Notes under the pieces: model-generated | What the model was told of the DNA's origin: nothing | The model's database searches: none | What the model saw: only the letters and a program-made list of their open reading frames with translations | Origin: Jiella pacifica | GTDB taxonomy: Bacteria; Pseudomonadota; Alphaproteobacteria; Rhizobiales; Rhizobiaceae | Direction: 5' to 3' | Length of the DNA: 64,000 nt | Assembly: GCF_010500815.1 (NCBI RefSeq) | Contig: NZ_JAAAMG010000001.1 | Coordinates: forward strand, 248,001-312,000 | In this document: piece after piece, positions 1 to 8,976 of the stretch | Position numbering within the stretch: the first letter of the stretch is position 1 | Layout of the letters: each line of letters starts with the position of its first letter | Translations under genes and position numbers: made by a program

Positions 1-356
1 CTCATCGGGCAAGCGGGATATTGTGATCTTACGGAGGGGAATCCGGCCTCGCTCCACGGCGATCTGCAGCCTGCTGGCGCGTAAGGCGGCGCCGCAAGAG
101 CGGCGTCGGAATCCGGAAGCCCCCGGGACATGGCCGTGGCCGAGAACGGCGCGAGAACAGCAAGTGCAGCCTGCCGGAGCGAACCGACAGCCGCCGATGC
201 GCGTCTGCGGGGCCCATCCGTGCCGATACCCAGCGGGTGGATGCCTCAGCGGCCTTGCCGCGAGGTTTCAGTTGGCATGGGCCGAGACGGGCATTCCGCT
301 CCCGCCGGTCCGCCGGAGCTTCGGGGCAACGCCAACCGAGCGTCTGAACCGAACCG
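1..356. other. left-edge stretch without a supportable gene
   Basis: The bases before the 3' end of ribB are GC-rich and contain only short open frames of low-complexity Arg/Pro/Ala composition. I see no recognisable protein, tRNA, riboswitch or T-tailed hairpin here. It may hold a promoter or leader for a gene left of the window. Confidence 0.4.
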
Positions 357-1490
357 TCATTCCTTGACGAGAATGGTCTCGCACACCTCGATGCCGAAGC
401 CGGTCAGGCCGACATAGGCGCGCTCGTGGGTGGCGAGGACGGCGATCGAGGAGACGCCGAGATCGCGCAGGATCTGCGCGCCGATGCCTACTTCCCGCCA
501 GCGCTGGCGGCGGATCCGGGCGCTGAGATGCCGTTCGCCGTCGGCAACCGGTTCGTCTCCTGCAGCCGGCCTCGCCTCGAGGTCGTCGATCTGCGGCGAG
601 CGCAACAGCATCACGACGCCCTGGCCGCTCGCCTTGATCTTCTCAACCGCGACGTCGACCCAGCTTCGTCCGCCGCCGACCAGCGACAGCATGTCGAGAA
701 CCGGCTGCTCGCGATGGATGCGGGTCGGAACCTGGTTGCGTCCGCGGACCTCGCCATGGACGAAGACGACGTGCTGGATGTCGTCGAAGGGCGTCTCATA
801 GATGCGGATCTTGCCCGGCAGACCGGCGAGGGAAAAGTCCTCCTCGCGAACGCAGGTGACGAAGGACTCCCGGCGGATGCGATAGGAGATGAGGTCTTCG
901 ATCGAAATGATCTTCAGCCCGTGCTCGCGGGCGAAGGGGACAAGCTCCGGCAGGCGCTTGACGGTGCCGTCGTCGTTGACGACCTCGGCGAGGACGCCGG
1001 CGGGCTCGAGGCCGGCGAGGCGGGCGAGATCGATTCCGGCCTCGGTGTGGCCGGAGCGGGTGAGGACGCCGCCTTCGCGGCCGATCAGCGGGAAGATGTG
1101 GCCGGGGCGCAGGAAGTCGCTGGGAGCGCAGTTGGTGTTGGCGAGAGCACGGCAAGTGTTGGCGCGTTCCTCGGCGGCGATGCCCGTGGTCATGCCGACC
1201 TTATAGTCGACCGAGACGGTGAAGGCGGTGCGCATCGGATCGAGATTGTTGGCGACCATCGGCGGCAGATTGAGCGTCTCGGCGCGCTGGCCGGTCATCG
1301 GAACGCAGATGATGCCGCTGGTGTGGCGGATCATGAAGGCCATCTTCTCCGCCGTCGCCTTGGACGCGGCCATGATCAGGTCGCCCTCGTTCTCGCGATC
1401 GGTGTCGTCGACGACGACGACGAGTTCACCTTCGGCGATGGCAGCGATCGCGTCTTCGATGGAATCGAGAGTGAGATCATGATCGGTCAT
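357..1490 (-). CDS. ribB: RibB, 3,4-dihydroxy-2-butanone 4-phosphate synthase with degenerate RibA-like domain
   Basis: The 377-residue cytosolic protein converts ribulose 5-phosphate into the four-carbon precursor of riboflavin. The N-terminal ~205 residues carry the family hallmarks: the acidic loop DDTDRENEGDL, GIICVPMTG, LRPGHIFPL and TRSGHTEAG. The remaining ~170 residues resemble the GTP cyclohydrolase II (RibA) fold, but the zinc-binding Cys cluster of RibA is missing: the segment TRIHREQPVLDML has no Cys. A second activity is therefore unlikely. ATG 1490 is chosen because the family homology starts right after it; an in-frame extension to 1577 has no homology. It is followed on the same strand by nothing recognisable; queF lies upstream. 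Confidence 0.93.
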   Translation of the reverse strand: MTDHDLTLDSIEDAIAAIAEGELVVVVDDTDRENEGDLIMAASKATAEKMAFMIRHTSGIICVPMTGQRAETLNLPPMVANNLDPMRTAFTVSVDYKVGMTTGIAAEERANTCRALANTNCAPSDFLRPGHIFPLIGREGGVLTRSGHTEAGIDLARLAGLEPAGVLAEVVNDDGTVKRLPELVPFAREHGLKIISIEDLISYRIRRESFVTCVREEDFSLAGLPGKIRIYETPFDDIQHVVFVHGEVRGRNQVPTRIHREQPVLDMLSLVGGGRSWVDVAVEKIKASGQGVVMLLRSPQIDDLEARPAAGDEPVADGERHLSARIRRQRWREVGIGAQILRDLGVSSIAVLATHERAYVGLTGFGIEVCETILVKE

Positions 1491-1586
1491 GGTCGGTCCT
1501 GTCGGTGAGGCTGCGCTGGCGCGGGGTTGGCTCGAGAGCAATGAGGCTGGCCGGCATTTACGGCGGCAGGCCGGCAATGATCAATA

Positions 1587-1602
1587 AGCGGCGCTTGCCG
1601 CT
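1587..1602 (-). terminator. small hairpin after queF
   Basis: Read leftward, a 6-bp perfect stem (AGCGGC/GCCGCT, loop AAGC) followed by TATTGAT lies just past the queF stop codon. The short stem and broken T-tract make it a weak terminator candidate at best. Confidence 0.28.
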
Positions 1603-1604
1603 CG

Positions 1605-2063
1605 CTATCCCCGGCCACGATAGGGCGGGACGCCCTGGTCCGGCAGGTAGACGCCCTCGGGTACCGGGCCGGTCTGCCAGAAGACGTCGATCGGGATGCC
1701 GCCGCGCGGATACCAGTAGCCGCCGATCCGCAGCCACAGCGGCTTCGTCGCTTTGACGATACGGCGGGCGATCATGACGGTGCAGTCCTCGTGGAAGGCG
1801 CCGTGATTGCGGAAGCTGGTCAGGAAGAGTTTCAGCGACTTCGATTCGACCAGCCGGGCGTCGGGCGCGTAGTCGATGACGATGTGGGCGAAGTCCGGCT
1901 GGCCGGTGACCGGGCAGAGCGAGGTGAATTCCGGGCAGGTGAAGCGGACGATCGCGGGGGTACCGGCGCCGCGGGCGTAGGGGACGGTTTCTAGGACGGC
2001 TTCGTCCGGCGTGGCGGCGGGGCGTGCGGCGCGGCCGAGTTGGGAAAGATCGTCGTGGGGCAT
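1605..2063 (-). CDS. queF: QueF, NADPH-dependent 7-cyano-7-deazaguanine reductase
   Basis: The 152-residue short-type QueF reduces preQ0 to preQ1 on the queuosine tRNA-modification pathway. The catalytic Cys lies in [14 protein letters not shown], and the family motif [20 protein letters not shown], which carries the conserved Glu and His, follows it. Length matches the unimodular QueF class. ATG 2063 is used because the homologous region starts a few residues later; the open frame upstream to 2480 overlaps the LysR gene on the other strand and has no homology. Confidence 0.93.
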   Translation of the reverse strand: MPHDDLSQLGRAARPAATPDEAVLETVPYARGAGTPAIVRFTCPEFTSLCPVTGQPDFAHIVIDYAPDARLVESKSLKLFLTSFRNHGAFHEDCTVMIARRIVKATKPLWLRIGGYWYPRGGIPIDVFWQTGPVPEGVYLPDQGVPPYRGRG

Positions 2064-2337
2064 CGAAAGGTCCGGTTCTGAAGCGCACGGGGGGAGGAGG
2101 GTTCGAAGCCCTACAGCATCGGCTCCAAGATCGGAATCGATCCCGCCGCGCAAGAGGCGTCGAAGGGCAGGGCGGGAACTGGCCTGATCGCGCGAGAGGC
2201 TGCAAAACGCCCGCGCGTCTTGCCGATAGCGCCGGCAAATGGTCGGATGGATGGCGGGTGGCGCGCCGAATTCGGATCGCACGGACGCCGGCCTTTTTGG
2301 CCGACGCGCCGGCACGGTCCGTTCGTGGAAAGTCGGA

Positions 2338-3222
2338 ATGATCGACAAGCTGGAATATCTGATCGCGCTTTCGGGCGAAAAGCATTTCGGACGGGCGGCC
2401 GATCGGCTCGGCATCACCCAGCCGACGCTTTCGGCGGGCATCCGCCAGCTGGAGGAGCGGCTGGGCACGACGCTGGTCAATCGCGGCTCGCGCTATCGCG
2501 GGCTGACGGAGGAGGGCGAGCGGGCGCTCGCCTGGGCGCGGCGGATCACCGACGACGTCAGGACGATGCGCGAGGAGGTCAAAACCGTCAAACGTGGCCT
2601 GTCGGGGCATCTGCGGATCGGAGCAATCCCGACGAGCCTTGCGGTGGTTGCCAAGCTGACGGCGCCCTTCCATGAAAAATACGAGAACGTGACCTTTGAG
2701 ATCACCTCGCAGACCGCGACAGAAATCCTGTCGGCGATCGCCAATTTCGAGATCGACGTCGGCCTCACCTATGTCGACGACGAAAGGCTGAAGAAGCTCG
2801 ACAGCCACGTCCTTTACGACGAACACTATTGCCTGGTCACTCGAAAGGGCAGCGACTTCCACGATCGCGAGGAGGTGACCTGGGAGGAGGTCGCGACGCT
2901 CAGGCTCGGTCTCCTCAGCTCGACGATGCGCAATCGCCAGATCCTCAATCGCCATCTCGGTGCCGGCGGTCGGCCGTTCCGGGCCGTGACGGAATCCAAT
3001 TCCATGGTGGCGCTCCTGTCGCAGACGCGGCTCGCCGGAATCGCCACCGTGATGCCCTACCGGTCGGCGGCGGTGCTCGGCCTTGCCGATCCGCTGGTGG
3101 CGATCCCGATCACAGGGCCGGATGTCGGTTACAGGATTGGTCTCGTCACCGCGAGGCGAGAGCTGAGGCCGCCGATCGTCGCTGCGTTCTGGGAGGAATC
3201 GCGGCTGATCGGGCCGGTCTGA
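2338..3222 (+). CDS. LysR-family transcriptional regulator of the formate dehydrogenase operon
   Basis: The 294-residue regulator has an N-terminal winged helix-turn-helix (about residues 3-60; [35 protein letters not shown], quoted here as the family-typical pattern in two parts: [17 protein letters not shown] and [10 protein letters not shown]) and a LysR substrate-binding domain from about residue 90. It lies immediately upstream of, and in the same direction as, the fds operon. LysR proteins next to fds genes are known activators of formate dehydrogenase, so control of fdsG and its downstream genes is the likely role. An inverted repeat of LysR type lies between it and fdsG. The inducer cannot be told from sequence. 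Confidence 0.88.
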   Translation: MIDKLEYLIALSGEKHFGRAADRLGITQPTLSAGIRQLEERLGTTLVNRGSRYRGLTEEGERALAWARRITDDVRTMREEVKTVKRGLSGHLRIGAIPTSLAVVAKLTAPFHEKYENVTFEITSQTATEILSAIANFEIDVGLTYVDDERLKKLDSHVLYDEHYCLVTRKGSDFHDREEVTWEEVATLRLGLLSSTMRNRQILNRHLGAGGRPFRAVTESNSMVALLSQTRLAGIATVMPYRSAAVLGLADPLVAIPITGPDVGYRIGLVTARRELRPPIVAAFWEESRLIGPV

Positions 3223-3321
3223 CGCACCGTCCGATCAGCGGTGGGTGGTTCGCCTTGCGCTGACGGACGCGGGCTGGGCAATCTCCGTTGGTGCCGGAAA
3301 AGCCACGGTCCGGCTGCGGTA

Positions 3322-3340
3322 CGATAGAAATTCTCTATCG
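3322..3340. promoter_or_regulatory. LysR-type operator candidate upstream of fdsG
   Basis: The sequence CGATAGA-AATTC-TCTATCG is a 7-bp perfect inverted repeat with a 5-bp spacer. It contains ATAG-N7-CTAT, the shape of an OxyR/LysR half-site pair (T-N11-A). It lies about 90 bp before the fdsG start and about 100 bp after lysR, which suits an activator site for the fds operon. Confidence 0.5.
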
Positions 3341-3427
3341 ACATACGGGGATTGCCGCATTGATTCCTGCGCGTTCTGGGTGTTCCGTTCCTGGAAGGAT
3401 TCAAAACCAGGTGCGGGAGGTAAACGC

Positions 3428-3901
3428 TTGGTTTCTCAGGCGCAGTACGACGAAGGCGAAGTCGCCGAGATCATCGCCGACCATGCCGGACTCGAAGGGC
3501 CCATGCTGCCCATTCTGCACGGCATCCAGGAGCGGTACGGCCATGTGCCGGAAGCGGCGGTGCGTCAGATCGCGGCCGCGCTGAACCTGACGCGCGCCGA
3601 GGTCTATGGGGTCGTCACCTTCTATCACGACTTCCACAAGGAGCCGCGCGGCCGTCATGTCCTGAAAGTCTGCCGGGCGGAGGCCTGCCAGGCGGCCGGC
3701 AGCGACGCGATGGCGGGTGCATTCGAAAGAGCGCTGGGCGTGAAGTTCGGCGAGACCACCGAGGACGGCCAGGTGACGCTCGAGGCAGTCTACTGCCTCG
3801 GACTTTGCGCTGCGGCACCTTCCGCCATGCTCGACCGGCGGATCGTCGGGCGGCTGAACGAGGCCAAGATCGGCGCGCTTGTCGAGGAGGCGCGGCTGTG
3901 A
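3428..3901 (+). CDS. fdsG: NAD-dependent formate dehydrogenase gamma subunit (NuoE-like)
   Basis: The 157-residue [2Fe-2S] subunit belongs to the soluble, molybdenum-dependent, NAD-linked formate dehydrogenase. It is a thioredoxin-fold homologue of complex I NuoE. The cluster ligands are visible as KVCRAEACQ (C-x4-C) and YCLGLCAAAP (C-x3-C). I place the start at TTG 3428 because a strong Shine-Dalgarno GGGAGG lies 8-9 bases before it and the family homology begins at once; upstream in-frame codons have neither. The stop overlaps the GTG start of fdsB, indicating translational coupling. Confidence 0.92.
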   Translation: MVSQAQYDEGEVAEIIADHAGLEGPMLPILHGIQERYGHVPEAAVRQIAAALNLTRAEVYGVVTFYHDFHKEPRGRHVLKVCRAEACQAAGSDAMAGAFERALGVKFGETTEDGQVTLEAVYCLGLCAAAPSAMLDRRIVGRLNEAKIGALVEEARL

Positions 3902-5451
3902 CGAAGCTCTACGTTCCGCTGGATTCCTTCGCCGTCGCCTGCGGCGCCGACCAGATCGCCGAGGAATTCGCCCGGCTCAACGCCGATCGCGGCCTGTCCC
4001 TGGAGATCGTCCGCAACGGTTCGCGCGGCATGGCGTGGCTCGAGCCGATGATCGAGGTCGAGACGCCGGACGGGCGCATCGCCTATGGTCCGATCGAGCC
4101 GGGTGAGGCGGACGCGCTGGTTGATGCCGGCATTCTGTCGGGAGCCGGGCATCCGAGGCGGATCGGGAAGGTCGAGGAGCATCCGTTCTTCGCCCGCCAG
4201 ACGCGCCACACCTTCAAGCGCTGCGGCATCATCGATCCCTTGTCGCTCGACGACTATCGGGCCCATGGCGGCCTGAAGGGACTGGAACGGGCGATCGGCA
4301 TCGGCGCCGAGGCGATCGTCGCCGAAGTCACCCAGTCCGGCCTGCGAGGGCGGGGCGGGGCGGGCTTTCCGACCGGCATCAAGTGGAAGACCGTCGCCGA
4401 GGCGAAGGGCGCGCGCAAATACATCGTCGCCAATGCCGACGAGGGCGATTCCGGGACGTTCGCCGACCGGATGATCATGGAGGGCGATCCGTTCTGCCTG
4501 ATCGAGGGCATGGCGATCGCCGGCGTCGCCACCGGCGCGACCAAGGGCTACATCTATCTGCGCTCCGAATATCCCGTCGCCATCGACGTGATGCGCGAGG
4601 CGATCAGCCGGGCGCACGAGGCGGGCGTGCTCGGCTCCTCCGTGCTCGGTTCGTCGAACGTCTTCGACATCGAGGTGCGGGTCGGGGCAGGGGCCTATGT
4701 CTGCGGCGAGGAGACCTCGCTGCTCGACAGTCTCGAAGGCAAGCGCGGGCAGGTCCGCTTCAAGCCGCCGCTGCCGGCGCTCCAGGGCCTGTTCGGCATG
4801 CCGACGGTGATCAACAACGTCATCTCGCTGGCCTCGACGCCGGAGATCCTGGCAGCGGGCGCGGAAGGCTACAAAGAGCTCGGCATGGGTCGCTCCCGCG
4901 GCACCATCCCGATCCAGCTCGGCGGCAACGTCAAGCATGGCGGCATGTTCGAAGCCCCCTTCGGCATGACGCTCGGCGAAATCGTCAACGAGGTCGCCGG
5001 CGGCACGGCCTCGGGCCGGCCGGTGCGGGCGGTGCAGGTGGGCGGGCCGCTGGGCGCATACTTCCCGGTATCGCTGTTCGATACGCCCTTCGACTACGAG
5101 GCCTTCGCCGCCAAGGACGGGCTGATCGGCCATGCCGGCATCGTCGTCTTCGACGACACGGTCGACATGCTGGCCCAGGCACGCTTCGCCTTCGAGTTCT
5201 GCGCGATCGAGAGCTGCGGCAAGTGTACCCCCTGCCGGATTGGCGCGGTGCGCGGCTATGAAACGATGAAGAAGATCATCGACGGCGACAAGCCGGCGGA
5301 GAACCTCGCGCTGATCGAGGACCTCTGCAACACCATGAAGTTCGGCTCGCTCTGCGCATTGGGCGGCTTCACGCCCTATCCGGTGATGAGCGCGATCCGG
5401 CACTTTCCGGAGGATTTTCACGGGGAGCCAATGAGGGTGGCGGCGGAGTAG
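3898..5451 (+). CDS. fdsB: NAD-dependent formate dehydrogenase beta subunit (NuoF-like)
   Basis: The 517-residue subunit carries FMN, NAD and a [4Fe-4S] cluster and hands electrons from formate to NAD+. After an N-terminal thioredoxin-like part come the Gly-rich NADH/FMN motif GRGGAGFPTGIKWK (about residue 148), GAGAYVCGEETSLLDSLEG (about 264) and the cluster motif ESCGKCTPCRIG (about 438) with a distal Cys in FGSLCALGG. Start GTG 3898 overlaps the fdsG stop by 4 bases. Unlike in most fds operons the next gene is not fdsA: a BrnT/BrnA pair intervenes. Confidence 0.94.
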   Translation: MTKLYVPLDSFAVACGADQIAEEFARLNADRGLSLEIVRNGSRGMAWLEPMIEVETPDGRIAYGPIEPGEADALVDAGILSGAGHPRRIGKVEEHPFFARQTRHTFKRCGIIDPLSLDDYRAHGGLKGLERAIGIGAEAIVAEVTQSGLRGRGGAGFPTGIKWKTVAEAKGARKYIVANADEGDSGTFADRMIMEGDPFCLIEGMAIAGVATGATKGYIYLRSEYPVAIDVMREAISRAHEAGVLGSSVLGSSNVFDIEVRVGAGAYVCGEETSLLDSLEGKRGQVRFKPPLPALQGLFGMPTVINNVISLASTPEILAAGAEGYKELGMGRSRGTIPIQLGGNVKHGGMFEAPFGMTLGEIVNEVAGGTASGRPVRAVQVGGPLGAYFPVSLFDTPFDYEAFAAKDGLIGHAGIVVFDDTVDMLAQARFAFEFCAIESCGKCTPCRIGAVRGYETMKKIIDGDKPAENLALIEDLCNTMKFGSLCALGGFTPYPVMSAIRHFPEDFHGEPMRVAAE

Positions 5452-5462
5452 GCGCTTCGTTC

Positions 5463-5770
5463 ATGCCGGCCATCTTCGACGAAATCGAATGGGATCAAGG
5501 CAATCGCGACAAATGCGGCAAGCACGGCGTTTCAGTCGATGAGATCGAATATGCTCTGCGGGCACTTCCCTTGATCGTGGAGGACCCGTCGCATTCGACG
5601 CAGGAGCAGCGTTTCAGGGCGATCGGGCGATCGGGCGAAACGGGGCGGGGCGGCCTATATTGGTCGTCTTCACGGTTCGCCAGCGCGGCGAGAGGTTTCT
5701 GGCCCGACCGCTCAGCGCCCGGTACATGCATTCGAAGGAGGTACGGTTCTATGAGCAAGACCACGCTTAA
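5463..5770 (+). pseudogene. brnT: BrnT-family toxin, frameshifted
   Basis: BrnT is a RelE-fold ribonuclease toxin paired with BrnA. The first ~60 codons from ATG 5463 give the family start (EIEWDQGNRDKCGKHGVS, then PLIVEDPSHS and EQRFRAIGRSGETG). The frame then runs into unrelated sequence and on into brnA. In another frame from about 5653 the expected C-terminus appears: PILVVFTVRQRGERFLARPL and SARYMHSKEVRFYE, ending at TAA 5770. The switch coincides with a tandem duplication of GGGGC (5642-5646 and 5647-5651); removing one copy restores one continuous BrnT of ~100 residues. The catalytic-end helix is therefore lost and the toxin is probably inactive, unless the duplication is an assembly error. 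Confidence 0.72.
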
Positions 5771-6011
5771 GCCGATGCCGCAATTTGCGACCGACGAGGA
5801 GGCCGAGCGCTTCGTCGATGAGGCAGACCTTTCGGAATACGACCTGGCCGGCTTCAAGCCGATGAAGATCAGTCGACCCAGCGATTACAGCATGTACGGC
5901 CTGCGTCTACCGAGCGAGTTGCTCTTCCGCATCGACAAGCGTGCGAGCGAGATGAACGTTTCCATCGACGACTATCTCGTGTCGCTGGCGACAAAAGACC
6001 TCGGCGAATGA
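5751..6011 (+). CDS. brnA: BrnA-family antitoxin
   Basis: This 86-residue protein has the BrnA layout: an N-terminal acidic segment that wraps the toxin (SEYDLAGFKPMKISRPSDYS) and a C-terminal ribbon-helix-helix-like part (YGLRLPSELLFRIDKRASEM). It would neutralise BrnT and repress its own operon. It overlaps the restored end of brnT by 20 bases, the usual arrangement. With the toxin broken, it may persist as a repressor or as a relic. It ends 82 bases before fdsA, whose own Shine-Dalgarno is intact. Confidence 0.72.
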   Translation: MSKTTLKPMPQFATDEEAERFVDEADLSEYDLAGFKPMKISRPSDYSMYGLRLPSELLFRIDKRASEMNVSIDDYLVSLATKDLGE

Positions 6012-6093
6012 AGCCGAATTCGGACGAGTGACCAGACCACGACACTGGCGCATCTGACGTATCAATCGAATGCCCGTCAGGGAGGAAAAACCC

Positions 6094-8955
6094 ATGAGCC
6101 TCATTCGCGAAATCGACTACGGCACGCCCGCCTCGAGGGCCGAGAAGACCGTTACCCTGACGATCGACGGGCAGGAGATCACGGTGCCCGAGGGCACGTC
6201 GCTGATGCGGGCGGCGATGGATGTCGGCGTCCAGGTGCCGAAGCTCTGTGCCACCGACATGATGGACGCCTTCGGCTCCTGCCGGCTCTGCGTCGTCGAG
6301 ATCGAGGGGCGGAACGGCACGCCGGCCTCCTGTACGACGCCGGTGGCGGCGGGCATGAAGGTCTCCACCCAGACCGAGCGGCTGAAGAAGATCCGCAAGG
6401 GGGTGATGGAGCTCTACATCTCCGACCATCCGCTCGACTGCCTCACCTGCGCCGCCAACGGCGACTGCGAATTGCAGGACATGGCCGGCGCCGTCGGCCT
6501 GCGCGACGTGCGCTACGGCTATGAGGGCGAGAATCATCTCGGCAAGGAGAAGGACGTCTCGAACCCCTACTTCCAGTTCGACCCGTCGAAATGCATCGTC
6601 TGTTCGCGCTGCGTCAGGGCCTGCAACGAGGTGCAGGGAACCTTCGCGCTGACGGTGGCGGGCCGCGGCTTCGATTCGATCATCTCCGCCGGTACGAGCT
6701 TCGACGACTTCTTCTCCTCCGACTGCGTCTCCTGCGGCGCCTGCGTCCAGGCCTGCCCGACCGCGACGCTGGAAGAGAAGTCGGTCATCGAGATCGGCAC
6801 GCCGGAGCATTCCGTCGTCACCACCTGCGCCTATTGCGGCGTCGGCTGCTCGTTCAAGGCTGAGATGCGCGGCGAAGAGCTGGTACGCATGGTGCCCTAC
6901 AAGGACGGCAAGGCCAATCGCGGCCATAGCTGCGTCAAGGGCCGCTTCGCGCTCGGCTATGCGACCCACAAGGACCGCGTTCTCAACCCGATGATCCGCG
7001 ACCACTACACGCTGCCGTGGCGCGAAGTCTCCTGGGAGGAGGCGCTGTCCTTCACCGCCGCGAAGATCAAGGACATCCAGGCGAAATACGGCAAGGGCGC
7101 GATGGGCGGCATCTCGTCGTCGCGCTGCACGAACGAAGAAGTCTACCTCGTCCAGAAGCTGGTGCGGGCTGGTTTCGGCAACAACAACATCGACACCTGC
7201 GCCCGCGTCTGCCACTCGCCGACGGGCTACGGCCTCAACTCGACCTTCGGCACGTCGGCGGGAACCCAGGATTTCGACTCGGTCGAGGATACTGACGTCA
7301 TCCTCGTCATCGGCGCGAACCCGACCGACGGTCATCCGGTCTTCGCCTCGCGCATGAAGAAGCGGCTGCGCGGCAAGCCGGGCGAGCCGGGTGCCAAGCT
7401 GATCGTCATCGATCCGCGCCGCATCGATCTGGTCAAGACGCCGCATGTGAAGGCCGACCATCACCTGCCGCTGAAGCCCGGCACCAACGTCGCGATGTTG
7501 ACGGCGCTCGCTCATGTCATCGTCACCGAAGGCCTTGTGAACGAGAGCTTCGTGCGCGAGCGCTGCGACTGGGACGAGTTCCAGGAATGGGCCGCCTTCG
7601 TCGCCGAGGAGCGGCATTCGCCGGAAGCGGTCGAAAGCGTCACCGGGGTCCCGGCGGCCGATGTGCGCAAGGCGGCGCGGCTCTATGCGACCGGCGGCAA
7701 CGGGGCGATCTATTACGGCCTCGGCGTCACAGAGCACAGCCAGGGCTCGACCTCGGTCATCGCCATCGCCAACCTCGCCATGGCGACCGGCAACATCGGC
7801 CGCAAGGGCGTCGGCGTGAATCCGCTGCGCGGCCAGAACAACGTCCAAGGCTCCTGCGACATGGGCTCCTTCCCCCATGAGCTGCCGGGCTATCGCCACA
7901 TTTCGATGGACGCCGTGCGCGAGACCTTCGAGGACCTTTGGGGCGTCAAGATCGACAAGGAGCCGGGGCTGCGGATCCCGAACATGTTCGACGCGGCGGT
8001 CGAGGGGACCTTCAAGGGCCTCTACTGCCAGGGCGAGGACATCCTGCAGTCCGACCCGGACACCAAGCACGTTTCGGCAGGGCTCGCGGCGCTCGAACTT
8101 CTCATCGTCCACGACCTCTTCCTGAACGAGACGGCGAACTACGCCACGGTCTTCCTGCCCGGCTCGAGCTTCCTGGAAAAGAACGGCACCTTCACCAATG
8201 CCGAACGGCGGATCAACCGCGTGCGCAAGGTGATGGCGCCGAAGAACGGCTACGAGGACTGGCAGGTCACCCAGCTGCTCGCCCAGGCGATCGGCATGGA
8301 CATGAACTATTCCCATCCCTCCGAGATCATGGCCGAGATCTCGGCGATGACGCCGTCCTTCGCCAACGTCACCTACGAGCTGCTCGACGAGAAGGGCTCG
8401 GTGCAGTGGCCCTGCAACGAGGCGCATCCGGAAGGCTCGCCGATCATGCATGTCGACGGCTTCATGCGCGGCAAGGGCAAGTTCATCATGACGGAATACG
8501 TCGCGACGGACGAGCGGACGGGGCCGCGCTTCCCGCTGCTGCTCACGACGGGCCGCATCCTCTCGCAGTACAATGTCGGTGCCCAGACGCGGCGGACCGG
8601 CAACGTCGTCTGGCACGACCAGGATCTTCTGGAGATCCACCCGCATGATGCCGAGCAGCGGGGCGTGCGCGACGGCGACTGGGTGAAGCTTGAAAGCCGC
8701 TCGGGCTCTACGGCAATCATGGCGAAGGTCACCGACCGCGTCGCTCCCGGCGTCGTCTACACGACCTTCCACCACCCGATGACGCAGGTGAACGTCATCA
8801 CCACCGACTTCTCCGACTGGGCGACCAACTGCCCCGAATACAAGGTGACGGCGGTGCAGATCTCGCCCTCCAACGGCCCGACCGAGTGGCAGGAGGACTA
8901 CCGCGAACTGACGATGGAAAGCCGGCGGATCGCGCCGGCCGAAGCGGCGGAGTAG
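6094..8955 (+). CDS. fdsA: NAD-dependent formate dehydrogenase alpha subunit (catalytic, Mo-bisMGD)
   Basis: The 953-residue catalytic subunit oxidises formate to CO2 at a bis-MGD molybdenum centre. In order: an N-terminal [2Fe-2S] ferredoxin-like domain (Cys from about 52, including FGSCRLCVVEIEG), a NuoG-like motif HPLDCLTCAANGDCELQ (about 112), two [4Fe-4S] motifs (CIVCSRCVRAC about 167; CVSCGACVQACP about 211), a further cluster CAYCGVGCSF (about 246), and the metal-ligating Cys373 followed by His374 in CARVCHSPTGYG. The C-terminus is a molybdopterin-dinucleotide-binding domain. ATG 6094 follows GGAGG at ideal distance; an ATG at 6070 lacks this. The protein is full length. Confidence 0.95.
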   Translation: MSLIREIDYGTPASRAEKTVTLTIDGQEITVPEGTSLMRAAMDVGVQVPKLCATDMMDAFGSCRLCVVEIEGRNGTPASCTTPVAAGMKVSTQTERLKKIRKGVMELYISDHPLDCLTCAANGDCELQDMAGAVGLRDVRYGYEGENHLGKEKDVSNPYFQFDPSKCIVCSRCVRACNEVQGTFALTVAGRGFDSIISAGTSFDDFFSSDCVSCGACVQACPTATLEEKSVIEIGTPEHSVVTTCAYCGVGCSFKAEMRGEELVRMVPYKDGKANRGHSCVKGRFALGYATHKDRVLNPMIRDHYTLPWREVSWEEALSFTAAKIKDIQAKYGKGAMGGISSSRCTNEEVYLVQKLVRAGFGNNNIDTCARVCHSPTGYGLNSTFGTSAGTQDFDSVEDTDVILVIGANPTDGHPVFASRMKKRLRGKPGEPGAKLIVIDPRRIDLVKTPHVKADHHLPLKPGTNVAMLTALAHVIVTEGLVNESFVRERCDWDEFQEWAAFVAEERHSPEAVESVTGVPAADVRKAARLYATGGNGAIYYGLGVTEHSQGSTSVIAIANLAMATGNIGRKGVGVNPLRGQNNVQGSCDMGSFPHELPGYRHISMDAVRETFEDLWGVKIDKEPGLRIPNMFDAAVEGTFKGLYCQGEDILQSDPDTKHVSAGLAALELLIVHDLFLNETANYATVFLPGSSFLEKNGTFTNAERRINRVRKVMAPKNGYEDWQVTQLLAQAIGMDMNYSHPSEIMAEISAMTPSFANVTYELLDEKGSVQWPCNEAHPEGSPIMHVDGFMRGKGKFIMTEYVATDERTGPRFPLLLTTGRILSQYNVGAQTRRTGNVVWHDQDLLEIHPHDAEQRGVRDGDWVKLESRSGSTAIMAKVTDRVAPGVVYTTFHHPMTQVNVITTDFSDWATNCPEYKVTAVQISPSNGPTEWQEDYRELTMESRRIAPAEAAE

Positions 8956-8976
8956 GGACTGGCAGAGCGGACGACG

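Noticed and set aside
1491-1604. FMN riboswitch in front of ribB
   Set aside because: The stretch is too short and I could not find the conserved RFN core sequences.
5620-5638. 8-bp tandem repeat GATCGGGC in brnT as the cause of its frameshift
   Set aside because: The family homology runs through it in frame; only the GGGGC duplication further on must be removed to restore the protein.
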